A stretch of 64,000 bases of DNA from CAWFKW01 sp963816535. Lineage in GTDB: Bacteria > Bacteroidota > Ignavibacteria > Tepidaquicellales > OLB5. Under the pieces are notes generated by a model that did not search any database, had not been told where the DNA came from, and saw only the letters and a list, made by a program, of their open reading frames with translations. This document shows, piece after piece, positions 26,101-34,698 of this stretch (within the stretch, counting starts at the first letter, position 1; the number at the start of each line of letters is the position of its first letter). A program made the position numbers and the translations under genes. The stretch is from the NCBI GenBank assembly GCA_963816535.1, contig CAWFKW010000003.1:1-64000 (forward strand), read 5' to 3'.

Positions 26101-27843
26101 GTTCAGCTCCTCATTTGTTGGCTCTCTATCCACCTCGCCGCGACTCAGCCATTGATGCGCCTGGAGCATGGCTATAAACGGTATATCGCATTTTTTCGAA
26201 ATAGCGTTACCGTGTTTCATTAAATAACCGAATGTCCCGGTAACTTCGGCGGGACAATAAGGCCAGCCGTCGAAACCGCCTCCCTCGTAAAGTGTGCAAG
26301 TCGTATCCAGTAGGCCCTGAAGCCATGTATCATAAATTGCCGGAGATGCGTGTATTGCAAGTATAGTATCGTTGTTCACGCTGAATGTTGACGGAATTTC
26401 GCTATACTGCGGGTTCCCGTATTTACAGTCAAAAGAACAGCCGTTATTAGGATGAGAAGCTGTAAGCGGGTATGGGTCGCCCGCAAATATCTGGTGAAAG
26501 CCCGTTACGTTAAAAAACATTCTTTTAAGCTTATCAGGCGTTACAATGCTTCCCCTGTCTGCCCATGCCATGTGATTTTCGTAAAACGTAAGCTGGTCAG
26601 CCATTAAGCCAATGGTATGGTTGGAAATGGAATCTATCTTATGGTTTACATAAGCCATGCACGGTATGTTGTTAAATTCAAACAGCTCAATGTAAAAATT
26701 AAAAACCGCGGGGTAGCTTGAGTTCGGGTAATCTTTTACCGCATTTACTTCTTCTGTTATCCACTGATTGTCTCTATTGTGGTTAGGATTGTTTTGATTC
26801 ATTAATTCATCTGCTATATCATTTTCCACTTTCACATAATCTATCCACATTTCGCAGTTATCATACCAGTAAACCTGTATATCGGTTTTATTGGCGGCGG
26901 TATCGGCGGGGTAAGTTCCCCTTGCATTTATGCCCCAATGCGTGCCTAATGCGCCGTGAAAGGTAAGATTTGAATCATTTTGACCAAAGAAGAACTCTTC
27001 CAGATATTGTCCGTTATAATTGCCCGTCTGTGGATTAATAAAATTAACAGATCTAATGTCTACATTCTTGAGTGTATCCAGATTTTCTTTTATAACTATA
27101 ATTCGGCATACTTTGGTATTGCCGTTGTTATGTGCAAAATTAGAATCAATCCTGATTCTCGGTTTTACGAGCCATGTACATTCATTATCAGCCATCCATT
27201 GGTTGCTGGACCCGGTTTCGGTTCTGCATTGCTCCGTATTTGCCTTTAAGCCCTTCAGCACAATTTCCGCGCCGGGGCGAAGCACATTATCGCTGCAATG
27301 AAGGACCTTTTTGCCCCCGTTCCATGTGTAATCGTTTATAGATTCGCCTGCGCTCACATTGAACGAATAAAACCAGTGATCATCGTCAGCGCTTACCTGT
27401 TCCGCCTGGTACACGCTGCTTTGCCCGTAGCACAGCCATTCTATTTTTGGCCTCTGCCAGAAAAAACGGCTCTGGTTATGTGAATTAATTGTCTGTATCG
27501 CCGCGGTTATGCCGCTTACGTTTACGGGGTCAAAAAGATGTTCGCCGGTTACATGAGATATAGGGGTATGCCTTGTGAGGTCGCCGGGAATTTGGTTGCT
27601 GTCAACATCTGTGTAAGAGTGTGAAATATTAAGCCCAGCCGCATCATAATTGCCGCGGTTTACAGGAAACATATCCCAGTACGAATGCAGGGCGCCAATT
27701 AAGAAACCGTTTGTGGTTGGCAATGTAAAAAGTCGCCGCGCAGCCGAAGAATTTGAACCTGCGTTTTCAGGCGTGAAGCCGGAAATAAACAAAACTGACA
27801 TCAAAATCAGAATAGAGCTGAATATTATTAATTTCTTTTTCAT
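23140..27843 (-). CDS. Very large secreted T9SS protein with barrel-like and parallel beta-helix regions
   Basis: A 1567-residue exported protein (signal peptide 1 to about 30). The N-terminal half contains stretches that look like a glycoside-hydrolase-type barrel (CDIPFIAMLQAHQWLSRGEV, NLAVSYGAKGIIFWQFPSF) but I cannot name the family. Roughly residues 850-1180 form a right-handed parallel beta-helix with many N-x-x-I turns (YTYIMNNAFTMNNSYSR, GVIKNNTISGFATGIN). A helical region and a low-complexity linker follow, then a T9SS sorting domain (1480-1567: NLYQNFPNPFNPSTKINFDL, YASGTYFYRI). It is likely a surface polysaccharide-related protein, by inference. Its sorting domain carries no palindromic insert. 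Confidence 0.72.
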   Translation of the reverse strand: MKKKLIIFSSILILMSVLFISGFTPENAGSNSSAARRLFTLPTTNGFLIGALHSYWDMFPVNRGNYDAAGLNISHSYTDVDSNQIPGDLTRHTPISHVTGEHLFDPVNVSGITAAIQTINSHNQSRFFWQRPKIEWLCYGQSSVYQAEQVSADDDHWFYSFNVSAGESINDYTWNGGKKVLHCSDNVLRPGAEIVLKGLKANTEQCRTETGSSNQWMADNECTWLVKPRIRIDSNFAHNNGNTKVCRIIVIKENLDTLKNVDIRSVNFINPQTGNYNGQYLEEFFFGQNDSNLTFHGALGTHWGINARGTYPADTAANKTDIQVYWYDNCEMWIDYVKVENDIADELMNQNNPNHNRDNQWITEEVNAVKDYPNSSYPAVFNFYIELFEFNNIPCMAYVNHKIDSISNHTIGLMADQLTFYENHMAWADRGSIVTPDKLKRMFFNVTGFHQIFAGDPYPLTASHPNNGCSFDCKYGNPQYSEIPSTFSVNNDTILAIHASPAIYDTWLQGLLDTTCTLYEGGGFDGWPYCPAEVTGTFGYLMKHGNAISKKCDIPFIAMLQAHQWLSRGEVDREPTNEELNLMTNLAVSYGAKGIIFWQFPSFHDNINPQCYYCKGLINEDGASPRALNVYGEAKWDTIKSIVNRLKAWGQDLMSFDTSAKSYIYRLPNERNAMYANTYIGDLITYYPSNVTPACAEDNMGVSPPSGMQFDCKNDRFLQVATFKKTGDEVNKYFMVINKRCSPYMSENSLDSNGGRRLIKLRFSNSHGDFNGIYTSWNVYDITNQKKAVGQFTKNGSEVVTLGDKFMPGEGRIFVIKPTILSGGTLIADEVIENANFICEDTVWNNGYNITFKGNSNIISFTDSATIVMDGGTFQTDSASDGPQTTKNTFQGAGGNKWSGLHFNDANVKIYNSKFQDISSPVGGNYAVNCINCPLNDLRYNTFISSSDTAGAVNIAYTSNSSLNGYYTYIMNNAFTMNNSYSRAIQLQNYAGVTLGAYIENNSMTSSGYATGIFVSTVTGGVIKNNTISGFATGINMLFSSCDLYGNTITNAGRTGTGITVADLSSINLAPTSSGEWTGGMNSITNGGNGSVNLGIDNSAFYLTNGYNTFEVDTSKTPMPYHIQGSFWQGDYNNFTREDANCFKMSGNVLSLPDMPNVYMTDFNDNQVGLNFPQYVCNGAPPTNYDITDIGNGLYDTIPNMNGQGGGHSSISSTKTIYDSIHVQLRHRNYGVVKNLCYELINAYPDSGASIASLQTLYMASIASDTSQTSYSNLKTYYENLILNHGSNGALVDISNYLIQKCKVLLHQYSSALAGFLQIINNNQYNYEGLLAHWDYMATSLLMNGQGGGETTIENYELGITNYVIESDEFDEYDKFDELTGDKTPFTKDQRITIRKSINRTLEGTKRTDGQKIEILKEKSKDGDKSAEQILKQKSALKNIVQSIRPRNIFEHLKIVNGDIQKIFGNHEPIKQGAKNQIPTVYNLYQNFPNPFNPSTKINFDLPKDSKVTLVIYDILGRVVKRLLNSEFRQAGRYSIDFNASNYASGTYFYRIEMGDYVMSKKMVLVK
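23700..23790. repeat. Low-complexity repeats inside the linker of the large T9SS protein
   Basis: Short repeats of AATTTGATGAAT and AATTCGTAATTCC type encode residues such as ENYELGITNYV and DEFDEYDKFDEL. Similar AATTCGTAATTC units occur between genes near 61384. The stretch thus reads like intergenic-style sequence taken into a coding frame. Confidence 0.5.
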
Positions 27844-27890
27844 AATTTATCGGGGATTAAAGTTAACAACAAAAAATAAATTATTTGTTA

Positions 27891-27917
27891 TACCGGATGC
27901 CTTGCATCCATCCGGTA
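27891..27917. repeat. Palindrome with 9-bp arms
   Basis: TACCGGATG and CATCCGGTA around a nine-base loop, in the gap between two T9SS protein genes on the minus strand. Not followed by a T-run on the relevant side. Confidence 0.55.
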
Positions 27918-27965
27918 CGGATTCTGCAATTATATTTAAATGTATATCCCCCCTGTTTGTAGAAA

Positions 27966-29345
27966 TTACTTTACTAAAATCATCTTCTTTGTTTCGGTAT
28001 ATTCCTCCTTCCCTATGCCTGAGCGCGGGTCAGTTGTTATCTCTATTTTATAAAAATATACGCCCGATGAAAGATTCAAGCCTCCGCCTGAGGCGGAAAA
28101 ATCAACTTCATACGTGCCGGCTGATTGTTTTTGGTTTACAAGAGCAGCTATATTTTCGCCCAGTATATTATAAACCTTCAAACTTACATAACTGCTTTTT
28201 GCTATTTGATATCTGATCTTTGTGACCGGATTGAACGGGTTTGGATAGTTCTGAAACAACCCGAAATGTTTCGGAACCTCCAGGCTGATCTGATGAATGG
28301 ACAAAAAAGTTGTATCGCCCCCGGCAATTGTGTGAACGCCTTTGTTTCCTGTATAAGCCCATCCTATCAGGGGATCGGTAAACTTCACCTGCTGGTACTG
28401 GAATATGTTTATATTTACTGAATCCGGTATCTGATAGCCCCATGTCTGACCGCCATTAGTGGTTTTATCTATCATACCCCTGCTGCCACTGCCTGTCATA
28501 ATCGTTGAACCAACCCCCCATAATGTGTCCCTTCTCATATTACTAAACTTTACAATCTGTGATATTAATATATTGCCTCCTTGAGGCAAAGGTTGGTTGG
28601 TCCAGTTCAACCCTCCATCTGTAGTCTTCTGAAAGGATGTTTTCCAACCGGTCAAACTGTCCGCAAAGTACATATCCAAAAAACCGCCCGCCCCGTTTAT
28701 TAAAGTCCAGTTTAATCCGCTATCTGTAGTTCTGCGTAAATAGATATTATCCCTGCCTGTAAACCCCATTCTTCCATTATAAAAATATATATGATTCGGG
28801 TTCTGGCTTCCCAAACTCAACTGCTGCGTCCAGCTTCCGCCCCCGTTCGTTGTCCGAAAGACGCCGCCGGTGGGATTGTTAGAAGATACCAACCATATTG
28901 TGTCATTATTTAAAATGCTCATATCTACATAAGTATCAGCCGTCCATACTGGCGACCAATTTAATCCTGCATTTGTTGTTCTATCAAAGCCTGTTACACT
29001 GCAGGCATAGCCGGTTGTTTGATTTAAGAAATAAACTCTGAAATATCCTGAAGTTCCAATGCCAATTGATTTTCGATAAAGTATTATCCAGTTATTCCCA
29101 CCGTTGCTCGTTTCTAATACATAAGCCGAATCCTGATTTTGATTATTTGTTACGCTCCATCCAGTTAAGCTATCGGTAAAAAAAACATCTGTAATTAGTC
29201 TGCCGCCAATATCCGGCATAAACTGCTGGTACCAGTTTGATGGCGGCGGTGAATCTTTAAAATTAAAACAAACTATGAAAAATAAAATGGAGAGATAGAA
29301 AACTACGAACGGAAGTTTCTTTGATATTTGCAGGTATTTTCTCAA
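27966..29345 (-). CDS. Secreted YCF48-like repeat protein with T9SS sorting domain
   Basis: A 459-residue exported protein; the N-terminus has a basic region and hydrophobic helix (LPFVVFYLSILFFIVCF). The body repeats TTDGGLNWTN / RTTNGGGSWTQQL / FADSLTGWK units, characteristic of YCF48-like beta-propellers. The C-terminal sorting domain (FGLFQNYPNPFNPVTKIRY ... TETKKMILVK) has two extra segments. SGGGLN is encoded by a palindrome at 28083-28097. TDPRSGIGK is encoded near 28000-28030 without clear symmetry. Surface location is expected; the ligand is unknown. Confidence 0.82.
   Translation of the reverse strand: MRKYLQISKKLPFVVFYLSILFFIVCFNFKDSPPPSNWYQQFMPDIGGRLITDVFFTDSLTGWSVTNNQNQDSAYVLETSNGGNNWIILYRKSIGIGTSGYFRVYFLNQTTGYACSVTGFDRTTNAGLNWSPVWTADTYVDMSILNNDTIWLVSSNNPTGGVFRTTNGGGSWTQQLSLGSQNPNHIYFYNGRMGFTGRDNIYLRRTTDSGLNWTLINGAGGFLDMYFADSLTGWKTSFQKTTDGGLNWTNQPLPQGGNILISQIVKFSNMRRDTLWGVGSTIMTGSGSRGMIDKTTNGGQTWGYQIPDSVNINIFQYQQVKFTDPLIGWAYTGNKGVHTIAGGDTTFLSIHQISLEVPKHFGLFQNYPNPFNPVTKIRYQIAKSSYVSLKVYNILGENIAALVNQKQSAGTYEVDFSASGGGLNLSSGVYFYKIEITTDPRSGIGKEEYTETKKMILVK
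28083..28097. repeat. Palindrome inside a T9SS sorting domain
   Basis: TCCGCCT-G-AGGCGGA, a perfect 15-bp odd palindrome, adds SGGG-type residues between VDFSA and NLSSGVYFYKI where sibling domains read WDASNYPSGVYFYK. Confidence 0.75.
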
Positions 29346-29449
29346 GATCTATAACCGGGTATATTTGTTAACTGTAAGTTAATACATTTATTCCGTTTTA
29401 AAAATTCATTCCACCGCGGCGATTCGCCGGTTCGCTATTTCACTATTTG

Positions 29450-30367
29450 CTATTTTATCAAAACCATTTTCTTCTGGTCCGCAAACCTTCTTTCGGAATC
29501 GCCGTTTGTATAAAACGCTTCAAGCCGGACCGTGTATTCGCCTGCCGGTAAATCAGCCGCATCAAATTCAGTTTCGTATGTTCCCGCTTTTTGTTTCCGG
29601 TTTACCAATTCGGCAACCTGGTTGTTTCCGGAGTCAAACACTTTAATCGATACTGCGCTTTCTCTAGCAAGCTGATATTTTATTTTTGATTTCGCTGAAA
29701 ATGGGTTCGGGTAATTTTGGTACAGCAAAAAGTCTGTTGGAATGCTGTCCCCCATTTTGCTTATTCCAACTGCAACAGAAGTATCGCCGTAAACAACTCC
29801 GTTTATAACGCACCCGTTCAACCTGTATTCATGTCTATAAAAATAAACCGGGCTGTCGAAAACATACAAATAAAATGCGAGCCCTATATTTTTAGTATAG
29901 TTCCAGTAGTTTTTTGAGAATGTGAAGTCGTACTCAAAGCTCTTTGATGAGCTGGGTAGTCCAAACAAGGTATCCGTTACTATGCCTTTGCACTTACAGT
30001 AATCGTCGCAGTTCGAAACCAGGTCGCCTGATCTTGCCTCAAGGCTATCGACAAGCCTCTCGTGGTTATATATCATGCAAAATCCTGAAGTATCGTAAAT
30101 ATACAGGCTGCCGGTGACTGCATCAGTTCTCACCCACCCGGAGCCGAACTTCGGATTGTTTGTTACAAAAAAATATCTCCTGCCTGATATAAGAGTATCC
30201 TTCTTCGTTTCCGAGATTAGATTAACATTATAACCCTCCTGGTACTCGTTATATATATATTTATTCCCTACGCCCAGCGGGAAATACCTGACTGACGCGG
30301 TATCGGCGGCCAGGCAATTATACTGCAACCCTGCGAAAATCAATAATGCGGCAAATATAGTTCTCAA
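29450..30367 (-). CDS. Secreted protein with T9SS sorting domain, unknown body
   Basis: A 305-residue exported protein (signal peptide 1-20, ending QYNCLAAD). The region to about 200 has no recognised family; it is rich in aromatic strands (YIYNEYQEGYNVNLIS) with a CDDYCKCKG cysteine cluster near residue 120. Residues about 215-305 are a divergent T9SS domain (DFLLYQNYPNPFSAKSKIKY, AGEYTVRLEAFY, DQKKMVLIK). No palindromic insert is seen. It diverges from ffh. Confidence 0.7.
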   Translation of the reverse strand: MRTIFAALLIFAGLQYNCLAADTASVRYFPLGVGNKYIYNEYQEGYNVNLISETKKDTLISGRRYFFVTNNPKFGSGWVRTDAVTGSLYIYDTSGFCMIYNHERLVDSLEARSGDLVSNCDDYCKCKGIVTDTLFGLPSSSKSFEYDFTFSKNYWNYTKNIGLAFYLYVFDSPVYFYRHEYRLNGCVINGVVYGDTSVAVGISKMGDSIPTDFLLYQNYPNPFSAKSKIKYQLARESAVSIKVFDSGNNQVAELVNRKQKAGTYETEFDAADLPAGEYTVRLEAFYTNGDSERRFADQKKMVLIK

Positions 30368-30616
30368 AAAAAATTCTCCCTGATTAAATAGTTTTTAACT
30401 TAAATATTAACTAATTTACTGCAAATCATAATTTAAAACAACAATAGCGAAAAGATCAGGCTAACAGGTTATTTTTTAACGAATTCGCGGCGGCAGTTTG
30501 CGCAGCGCCTCATTCCTTGATTAAAAGCTTAAATTTCGTTATTTTTACAAGCTTATACTATTTTTATTTTTGTTACATTTTTGGAGGCTCACCTCTGTAA
30601 GGATTTATTGTAGTTA

Positions 30617-31969
30617 ATGTTCGAGGACCTAAGCGGCAAGTTCGAAAAAGTTTTTAAGTTTATCCGGGGCAAGGGAAAAGTCACGGAGCAGACTATTGAC
30701 GAATTTCTACGTGAAGTCCGTAAGGTACTGCTTGATGCCGACGTGAACTACAAAGTTACCAAAGATTTTATCGACGACGTTAAACAAGCCGCCCTTGCGA
30801 AAAATGTTGTAAGGAGCATTAATCCCGGGAAAGTGATTGTTGATACCATCACTCAACAGCTTATTAAGCTAATGGGCGAAAAGAGAACCGACATAAAGTT
30901 CGGAAATACTATTCCTTCTGTGATAATGCTGGTTGGATTGCAGGGCTCGGGAAAGACAACATTCTCCGCAAAGCTTGCAAGATATTTGAAGTCGAAGGGC
31001 AAAAGCCCGGCGCTTGCTGCTTGCGACGTTTACCGTCCGGCCGCCATTGAACAGCTTAAGTCTCTTGGCGCGCAGATAGGTATTGATGTATATTCTGAAG
31101 ACGTAAAGGACCCGCTTACCATTGCAACTAATGCAATGGAGTTTTGCCGCAAGAACCTCAGAGATACTCTGATTGTTGATACTGCTGGAAGGCTTGCCAT
31201 TGACGAAGAGATGATGAAAGAGGTCGAGACGCTTAAAGCAAAACTGAACCCTTCAGAGATAATGTTTGTTGTCGATTCTATGACCGGGCAGGACGCCGTG
31301 AATACAGCTAAGGAATTCCATGACAGGCTCGACTATGACGGAATTGTAATGACAAAGCTTGACGGCGATTCAAGAGGCGGCGCTGCGCTTTCGATCAGAG
31401 CCGTTGTAACTAAGCCGATAAAGTTTGTAGGCGTTGGGGAAAAGATAGAAGCAATTGAGCCGTTTTATCCTGACAGGATGGCTTCAAGAATCCTGGGCAA
31501 AGGCGACCTGACGTCTCTGGTTGAAAAGGCTTCCGAGATGCTTCCGCAGGAAATGGACCCTGAGAAGATAAAGAAACTTGAAGAGAAATTCAGAAAAGAT
31601 AATTTTGATTTCAACGACTTCCTTGACCAGCTTCAGCAGATGAGAAAAATGGGACCGCTTTCCCAGCTTGTAGGGATGATTCCCGGCGCGGATAGAATGC
31701 TGAAAGGAAAAGAAATTGACGAGAAGCCAATCAAACAGCTTGAAGCTGTGATACGTTCAATGACAAATAAAGAAAGAGAAAAACCAGACCTGTTAAACGG
31801 TTCAAGAAGAAAGAGAATTGCCACAGGCAGCGGAACGACGATACAGGATGTTAACAGGGTCGTTAAACAGTATTACGACATGCAGAAAATGATCAAACAG
31901 ATGAAGAAAGGAAATCTTTCTAACCTGATGAGGCAGTTTAACCTGCCGGCAAATTTTCAAATGAAATAA
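30617..31969 (+). CDS. ffh: Signal recognition particle GTPase
   Basis: Protein subunit of the bacterial signal recognition particle, which binds signal sequences and 4.5S RNA and docks with FtsY to insert membrane proteins. The 450-residue protein has an N domain (1 to about 95), the G domain with P-loop GLQGSGKTT (107-115), IVDTAGRLAID and TKLDGDSRGG, and a methionine-containing M domain (about 300-450, QMRKMGPLSQLVGMIPG). Length is normal. It heads a gene set with rpsP, khpA, trmD and rplS. No SRP RNA gene is seen beside it. Confidence 0.96.
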   Translation: MFEDLSGKFEKVFKFIRGKGKVTEQTIDEFLREVRKVLLDADVNYKVTKDFIDDVKQAALAKNVVRSINPGKVIVDTITQQLIKLMGEKRTDIKFGNTIPSVIMLVGLQGSGKTTFSAKLARYLKSKGKSPALAACDVYRPAAIEQLKSLGAQIGIDVYSEDVKDPLTIATNAMEFCRKNLRDTLIVDTAGRLAIDEEMMKEVETLKAKLNPSEIMFVVDSMTGQDAVNTAKEFHDRLDYDGIVMTKLDGDSRGGAALSIRAVVTKPIKFVGVGEKIEAIEPFYPDRMASRILGKGDLTSLVEKASEMLPQEMDPEKIKKLEEKFRKDNFDFNDFLDQLQQMRKMGPLSQLVGMIPGADRMLKGKEIDEKPIKQLEAVIRSMTNKEREKPDLLNGSRRKRIATGSGTTIQDVNRVVKQYYDMQKMIKQMKKGNLSNLMRQFNLPANFQMK

Positions 31970-32006
31970 ATATAAATAAACTATCATTAATTACGGAGCA
32001 AAATAA

Positions 32007-32438
32007 TTGGTAAAATTAAGACTGAGAAGGACCGGCAGGAAAAAAGCGCCGATGTACAAGATTGTTGCGGCAGATTCCCGCGCGCCCAGAGACGGCCGCT
32101 TTATAGAAACTGTTGGGACATACAACCCTGGAGTTAATCCCGCGGTTGTTGACGTAAAAGAGGACCGCATATTTCACTGGTTAAAGAACGGGGCCACGCC
32201 TACCAATACGGTTAAGAACCTCTTATCAAGAAAAGGTTTGTTGCTGAAGCTGCACCTTAGCAAAAAAGGCGCGGACGCGGCAAAGATCAACGATGAGCAT
32301 GCTATGTGGTTGTCATTACAGGAAACAAAAGTTCAGAAGGAACACGAAAAAAAACTGGCAAGAAAAGCTAAGAAGAAAAAGGCTGAGGCGCCTGCAGAGC
32401 AGCCGGCCGCAGAAAGTACTACGCCTGCTGAAGGCTGA
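32007..32438 (+). CDS. rpsP: 30S ribosomal protein S16
   Basis: Small-subunit assembly protein. It begins at TTG (32007) with VKLRLRRTGRKKAPMYKIV, the conserved start of S16, and continues SRAPRDGRFIETVGTYNPG. The S16 fold ends near residue 85. The remaining 55 residues are a lysine-, alanine- and glutamate-rich extension (KKKAEAPAEQPAAESTTP) seen in several Bacteroidota relatives. It follows ffh by 37 bases in the conserved order. Confidence 0.94.
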   Translation: MVKLRLRRTGRKKAPMYKIVAADSRAPRDGRFIETVGTYNPGVNPAVVDVKEDRIFHWLKNGATPTNTVKNLLSRKGLLLKLHLSKKGADAAKINDEHAMWLSLQETKVQKEHEKKLARKAKKKKAEAPAEQPAAESTTPAEG

Positions 32439-32557
32439 CTTTCCGCCCGCTAAGGGATGTATTTTTTTTAGTTTTTCGTTATTATATTTTTTTTTGCTGA
32501 CGAGTATATTTTTCAATTCAATATTCAATACTCAAAACCTAACCAAAGGAATATCTT

Positions 32558-32818
32558 ATGAAAGAATTTATTGAATTTATCGCCAGAAACCTGGTTGATG
32601 ACCCGGATAACGTAAGGGTAGATGAAAACAAAGAGAACAATAAAGTTACTTTGAAACTTCATGTATCCAAATCTGACCTGGGCAAGGTTATTGGCAAACA
32701 GGGCAAAACCGCAAAGTCGATGAGGGTTCTTCTGACAGCGGTAGCAGCCAAACACAATATGAGCGGGCAGCTCGAAATTGACGAGGGGAAAGACGGGCAG
32801 CCGCCTAAAGACCTCTGA
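32558..32818 (+). CDS. khpA: KH-domain RNA-binding protein KhpA
   Basis: An 86-residue single KH-domain protein. The GxxG loop is in GKVIGKQGKTAKSMR. It starts KEFIEFIARNLVDDP, as KhpA/YlqC proteins do. These proteins pair with KhpB to bind RNA and influence cell division and ribosome function. Its place between rpsP and trmD is the conserved one. The rimM gene, which normally follows khpA, is not present in the 67-base gap. Confidence 0.92.
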   Translation: MKEFIEFIARNLVDDPDNVRVDENKENNKVTLKLHVSKSDLGKVIGKQGKTAKSMRVLLTAVAAKHNMSGQLEIDEGKDGQPPKDL

Positions 32819-32885
32819 GAAAACACGACGCAAGGGTTTGGCTTTTGATTCATCTGTAACCCCGGCGTAAAGACAGATCAGATAA

Positions 32886-33560
32886 ATGCGAATTGACGTG
32901 ATTTCTGCGATACCGGCAATAATGACATCGCCGCTTGAAGAAAGCATCCTGAAAAGGGCGCAGAAGAAAAAACTTGCGGAGATAATTGTACATGACCTTA
33001 GAGACTATGCATCGGGAAAGTACAGGCATGTAGATGACAGACCGTTCGGGGGCGGTCCCGGAATGGCTCTTATGCCTGAGCCGCTTTTCAGGTGCCTTGA
33101 CGGGTTAACCGCGCAAAGAGAATACGGAGAGATAATATATCTTACCCCTCAGGGGAAAAAGTTTAACCAGAAACAGGCAAACAACCTCTCGTTGAAAGAG
33201 AATGTGGTTCTGATTTGCGGACACTACAAAGGTATTGACCAGCGTGTAATAGATGCTTTTGTTACTAAAGAAATATCTATTGGAGATTATGTGCTGACCG
33301 GCGGCGAGCTGGCAGCGCTGGTTCTGATAGATTCGATAGTAAGATTAATACCCGGAGCGCTTGGAGACTGCCAGTCCGCTTTGTCGGACTCGTTCCAGAC
33401 CGAATCCGGATTTGACGCGCCTGTTTATACGAGGCCGGCTGATTTCCGCGGGATGAAAGTGCCGGCAATCCTTCTTGAAGGGAATCATAAAAAGATCTCC
33501 GAGTGGCGCTCTGAACAGGGAATGAAGAAATACAAAAAAGTAAAAAGGAAAAAATTATAA
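32886..33560 (+). CDS. trmD: tRNA (guanine-N1)-methyltransferase
   Basis: Methylates G37 next to the anticodon using S-adenosylmethionine; it keeps the reading frame during translation. The 224-residue sequence shows the trefoil-knot SPOUT features: DDRPFGGGPGMALMPEPLF, LICGHYKGIDQRVID and EISIGDYVLTGGELAALVLID. The length is close to the family norm. ATG at 32886. It is followed after 31 bases by rplS. Confidence 0.96.
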   Translation: MRIDVISAIPAIMTSPLEESILKRAQKKKLAEIIVHDLRDYASGKYRHVDDRPFGGGPGMALMPEPLFRCLDGLTAQREYGEIIYLTPQGKKFNQKQANNLSLKENVVLICGHYKGIDQRVIDAFVTKEISIGDYVLTGGELAALVLIDSIVRLIPGALGDCQSALSDSFQTESGFDAPVYTRPADFRGMKVPAILLEGNHKKISEWRSEQGMKKYKKVKRKKL

Positions 33561-33591
33561 TAATCATATTCAACAGTAAGGATAAATAAAA

Positions 33592-33975
33592 ATGGATAAA
33601 TTAAATTTAGTAGCGACGGCGCAGATGAGAACAGACCTGCCGGTATTCCACCCCGGGGATACTATCAGCGTGCATGTAAAAGTGTTTGAGGGAGATAAGG
33701 AAAGGATCCAGCAATACCAGGGTATTGTTATGGGAATTAAGGGCTCGGGGATCAGCAGGACTTTCCGCGTAAGGAAAATTTCAAACGGCGTAGGGGTTGA
33801 AAGGATATTCCCTATTCACTCGCCAAGCATTGCCAAGATAGAAAAAATAAGAGAAGGCAGCGTAAGGCGCGCCAAGCTTTATTACCTCAGGAAACTTTCG
33901 GGCAAATCAGCTACCAAGATAAAAGAGAAATTAGCTTTTGTTGAAACAAAAACCGGGGAACCTGCGCAATCATAG
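33592..33975 (+). CDS. rplS: 50S ribosomal protein L19
   Basis: Large-subunit protein at the 30S-50S interface. 127 residues with the family core FHPGDTISVHVKVFEGDKER, QYQGIVMGIKGSGISRTF and RIFPIHSPSIAKIE...GSVRRAKLYYLRKLSGKSA. Last gene of the ffh-rplS set; a terminator follows about 35 bases later. Confidence 0.96.
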   Translation: MDKLNLVATAQMRTDLPVFHPGDTISVHVKVFEGDKERIQQYQGIVMGIKGSGISRTFRVRKISNGVGVERIFPIHSPSIAKIEKIREGSVRRAKLYYLRKLSGKSATKIKEKLAFVETKTGEPAQS

Positions 33976-34009
33976 TACAGGAACCCAAATTGAATTAAAC
34001 GAATCTTGA

Positions 34010-34040
34010 AAAAAACCGTTAAGCGCTATAACGGTTTTTT
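34010..34040 (+). terminator. Terminator after rplS
   Basis: AAAAACCGTTA and TAACGGTTTTT stem around AGCGCTA, ending in a T-run. It closes the ffh-rplS operon. Confidence 0.9.
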
Positions 34041-34066
34041 TATTGATAACTTTTAAGAACGCTCTT

Positions 34067-34690
34067 TTGAAAAAAAACAAGAAGTATTTTATATCGGTAG
34101 CGGGCAACATTGGCTCCGGCAAATCCTCTTTGACGCGTTTGGTAGCCGATAAACTTGGCTGGCTGCCCTATTTCGAGTCGGTTCAGAATAATCCATACCT
34201 CAAGGATTTTTACAAAGATATGAAACGCTGGAGCTTCCAGCTCCAGGTATATTTTTTATCTCATCGGTTTAACACTCATAAAAAAATAATTAATTCCGCA
34301 ATTTCAGTAATTCAGGACAGGTCTATATACGAAGACGTTGAAATTTTTGCGAGAAACCTGTACCTGATGGGCAGAATGGAAAAACGCGATTACAATAATT
34401 ACCGCAGCCTGTTCTATGAAATGATATCATATCTCAAAGCGCCTGACCTGGTGGTTTACCTCAAGGCTGACATAAAAACTTTAATGAACCAGATCAAATC
34501 ACGGGGCAGGGACTTCGAAAAAAGCATAGAACGGAAATACCTGCTCAGGCTCAACAGAAGCTATACTGACTGGGTCAGCCAGTACAGACTTGGGCCACTG
34601 CTTACTCTGGAAACCGATGACCTTGATTTTGTTCATAACCCTGAGCATTTTGAATTAATATTAGACAAAATTAAATCAAATTTGAATTAA
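34067..34690 (+). CDS. Deoxynucleoside kinase
   Basis: Phosphorylates deoxynucleosides for dNTP salvage. About 208 residues: the P-loop VAGNIGSGKSS near the N-terminus, the ERS-like IQDRSIYEDVEIFARNL, the substrate-side YFLSHRFNTHKK and the lid RGRDFEKSIERKYL all fit the dNK/dGK family. TTG at 34067 is preferred because the conserved KKYFISVAGNIG begins there; an upstream in-frame TTG at 34043 sits directly on the terminator. Base specificity (adenosine, guanosine or thymidine type) cannot be decided. Confidence 0.85.
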   Translation: MKKNKKYFISVAGNIGSGKSSLTRLVADKLGWLPYFESVQNNPYLKDFYKDMKRWSFQLQVYFLSHRFNTHKKIINSAISVIQDRSIYEDVEIFARNLYLMGRMEKRDYNNYRSLFYEMISYLKAPDLVVYLKADIKTLMNQIKSRGRDFEKSIERKYLLRLNRSYTDWVSQYRLGPLLTLETDDLDFVHNPEHFELILDKIKSNLN

Positions 34691-34698
34691 CGATAGGC

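Noticed and set aside
30368..30616. SRP RNA gene beside ffh
   Set aside because: The conserved GGTCAGG/GGAAGCAGCC pattern is not present; only a small GAGG/CCTC stem near 30580.
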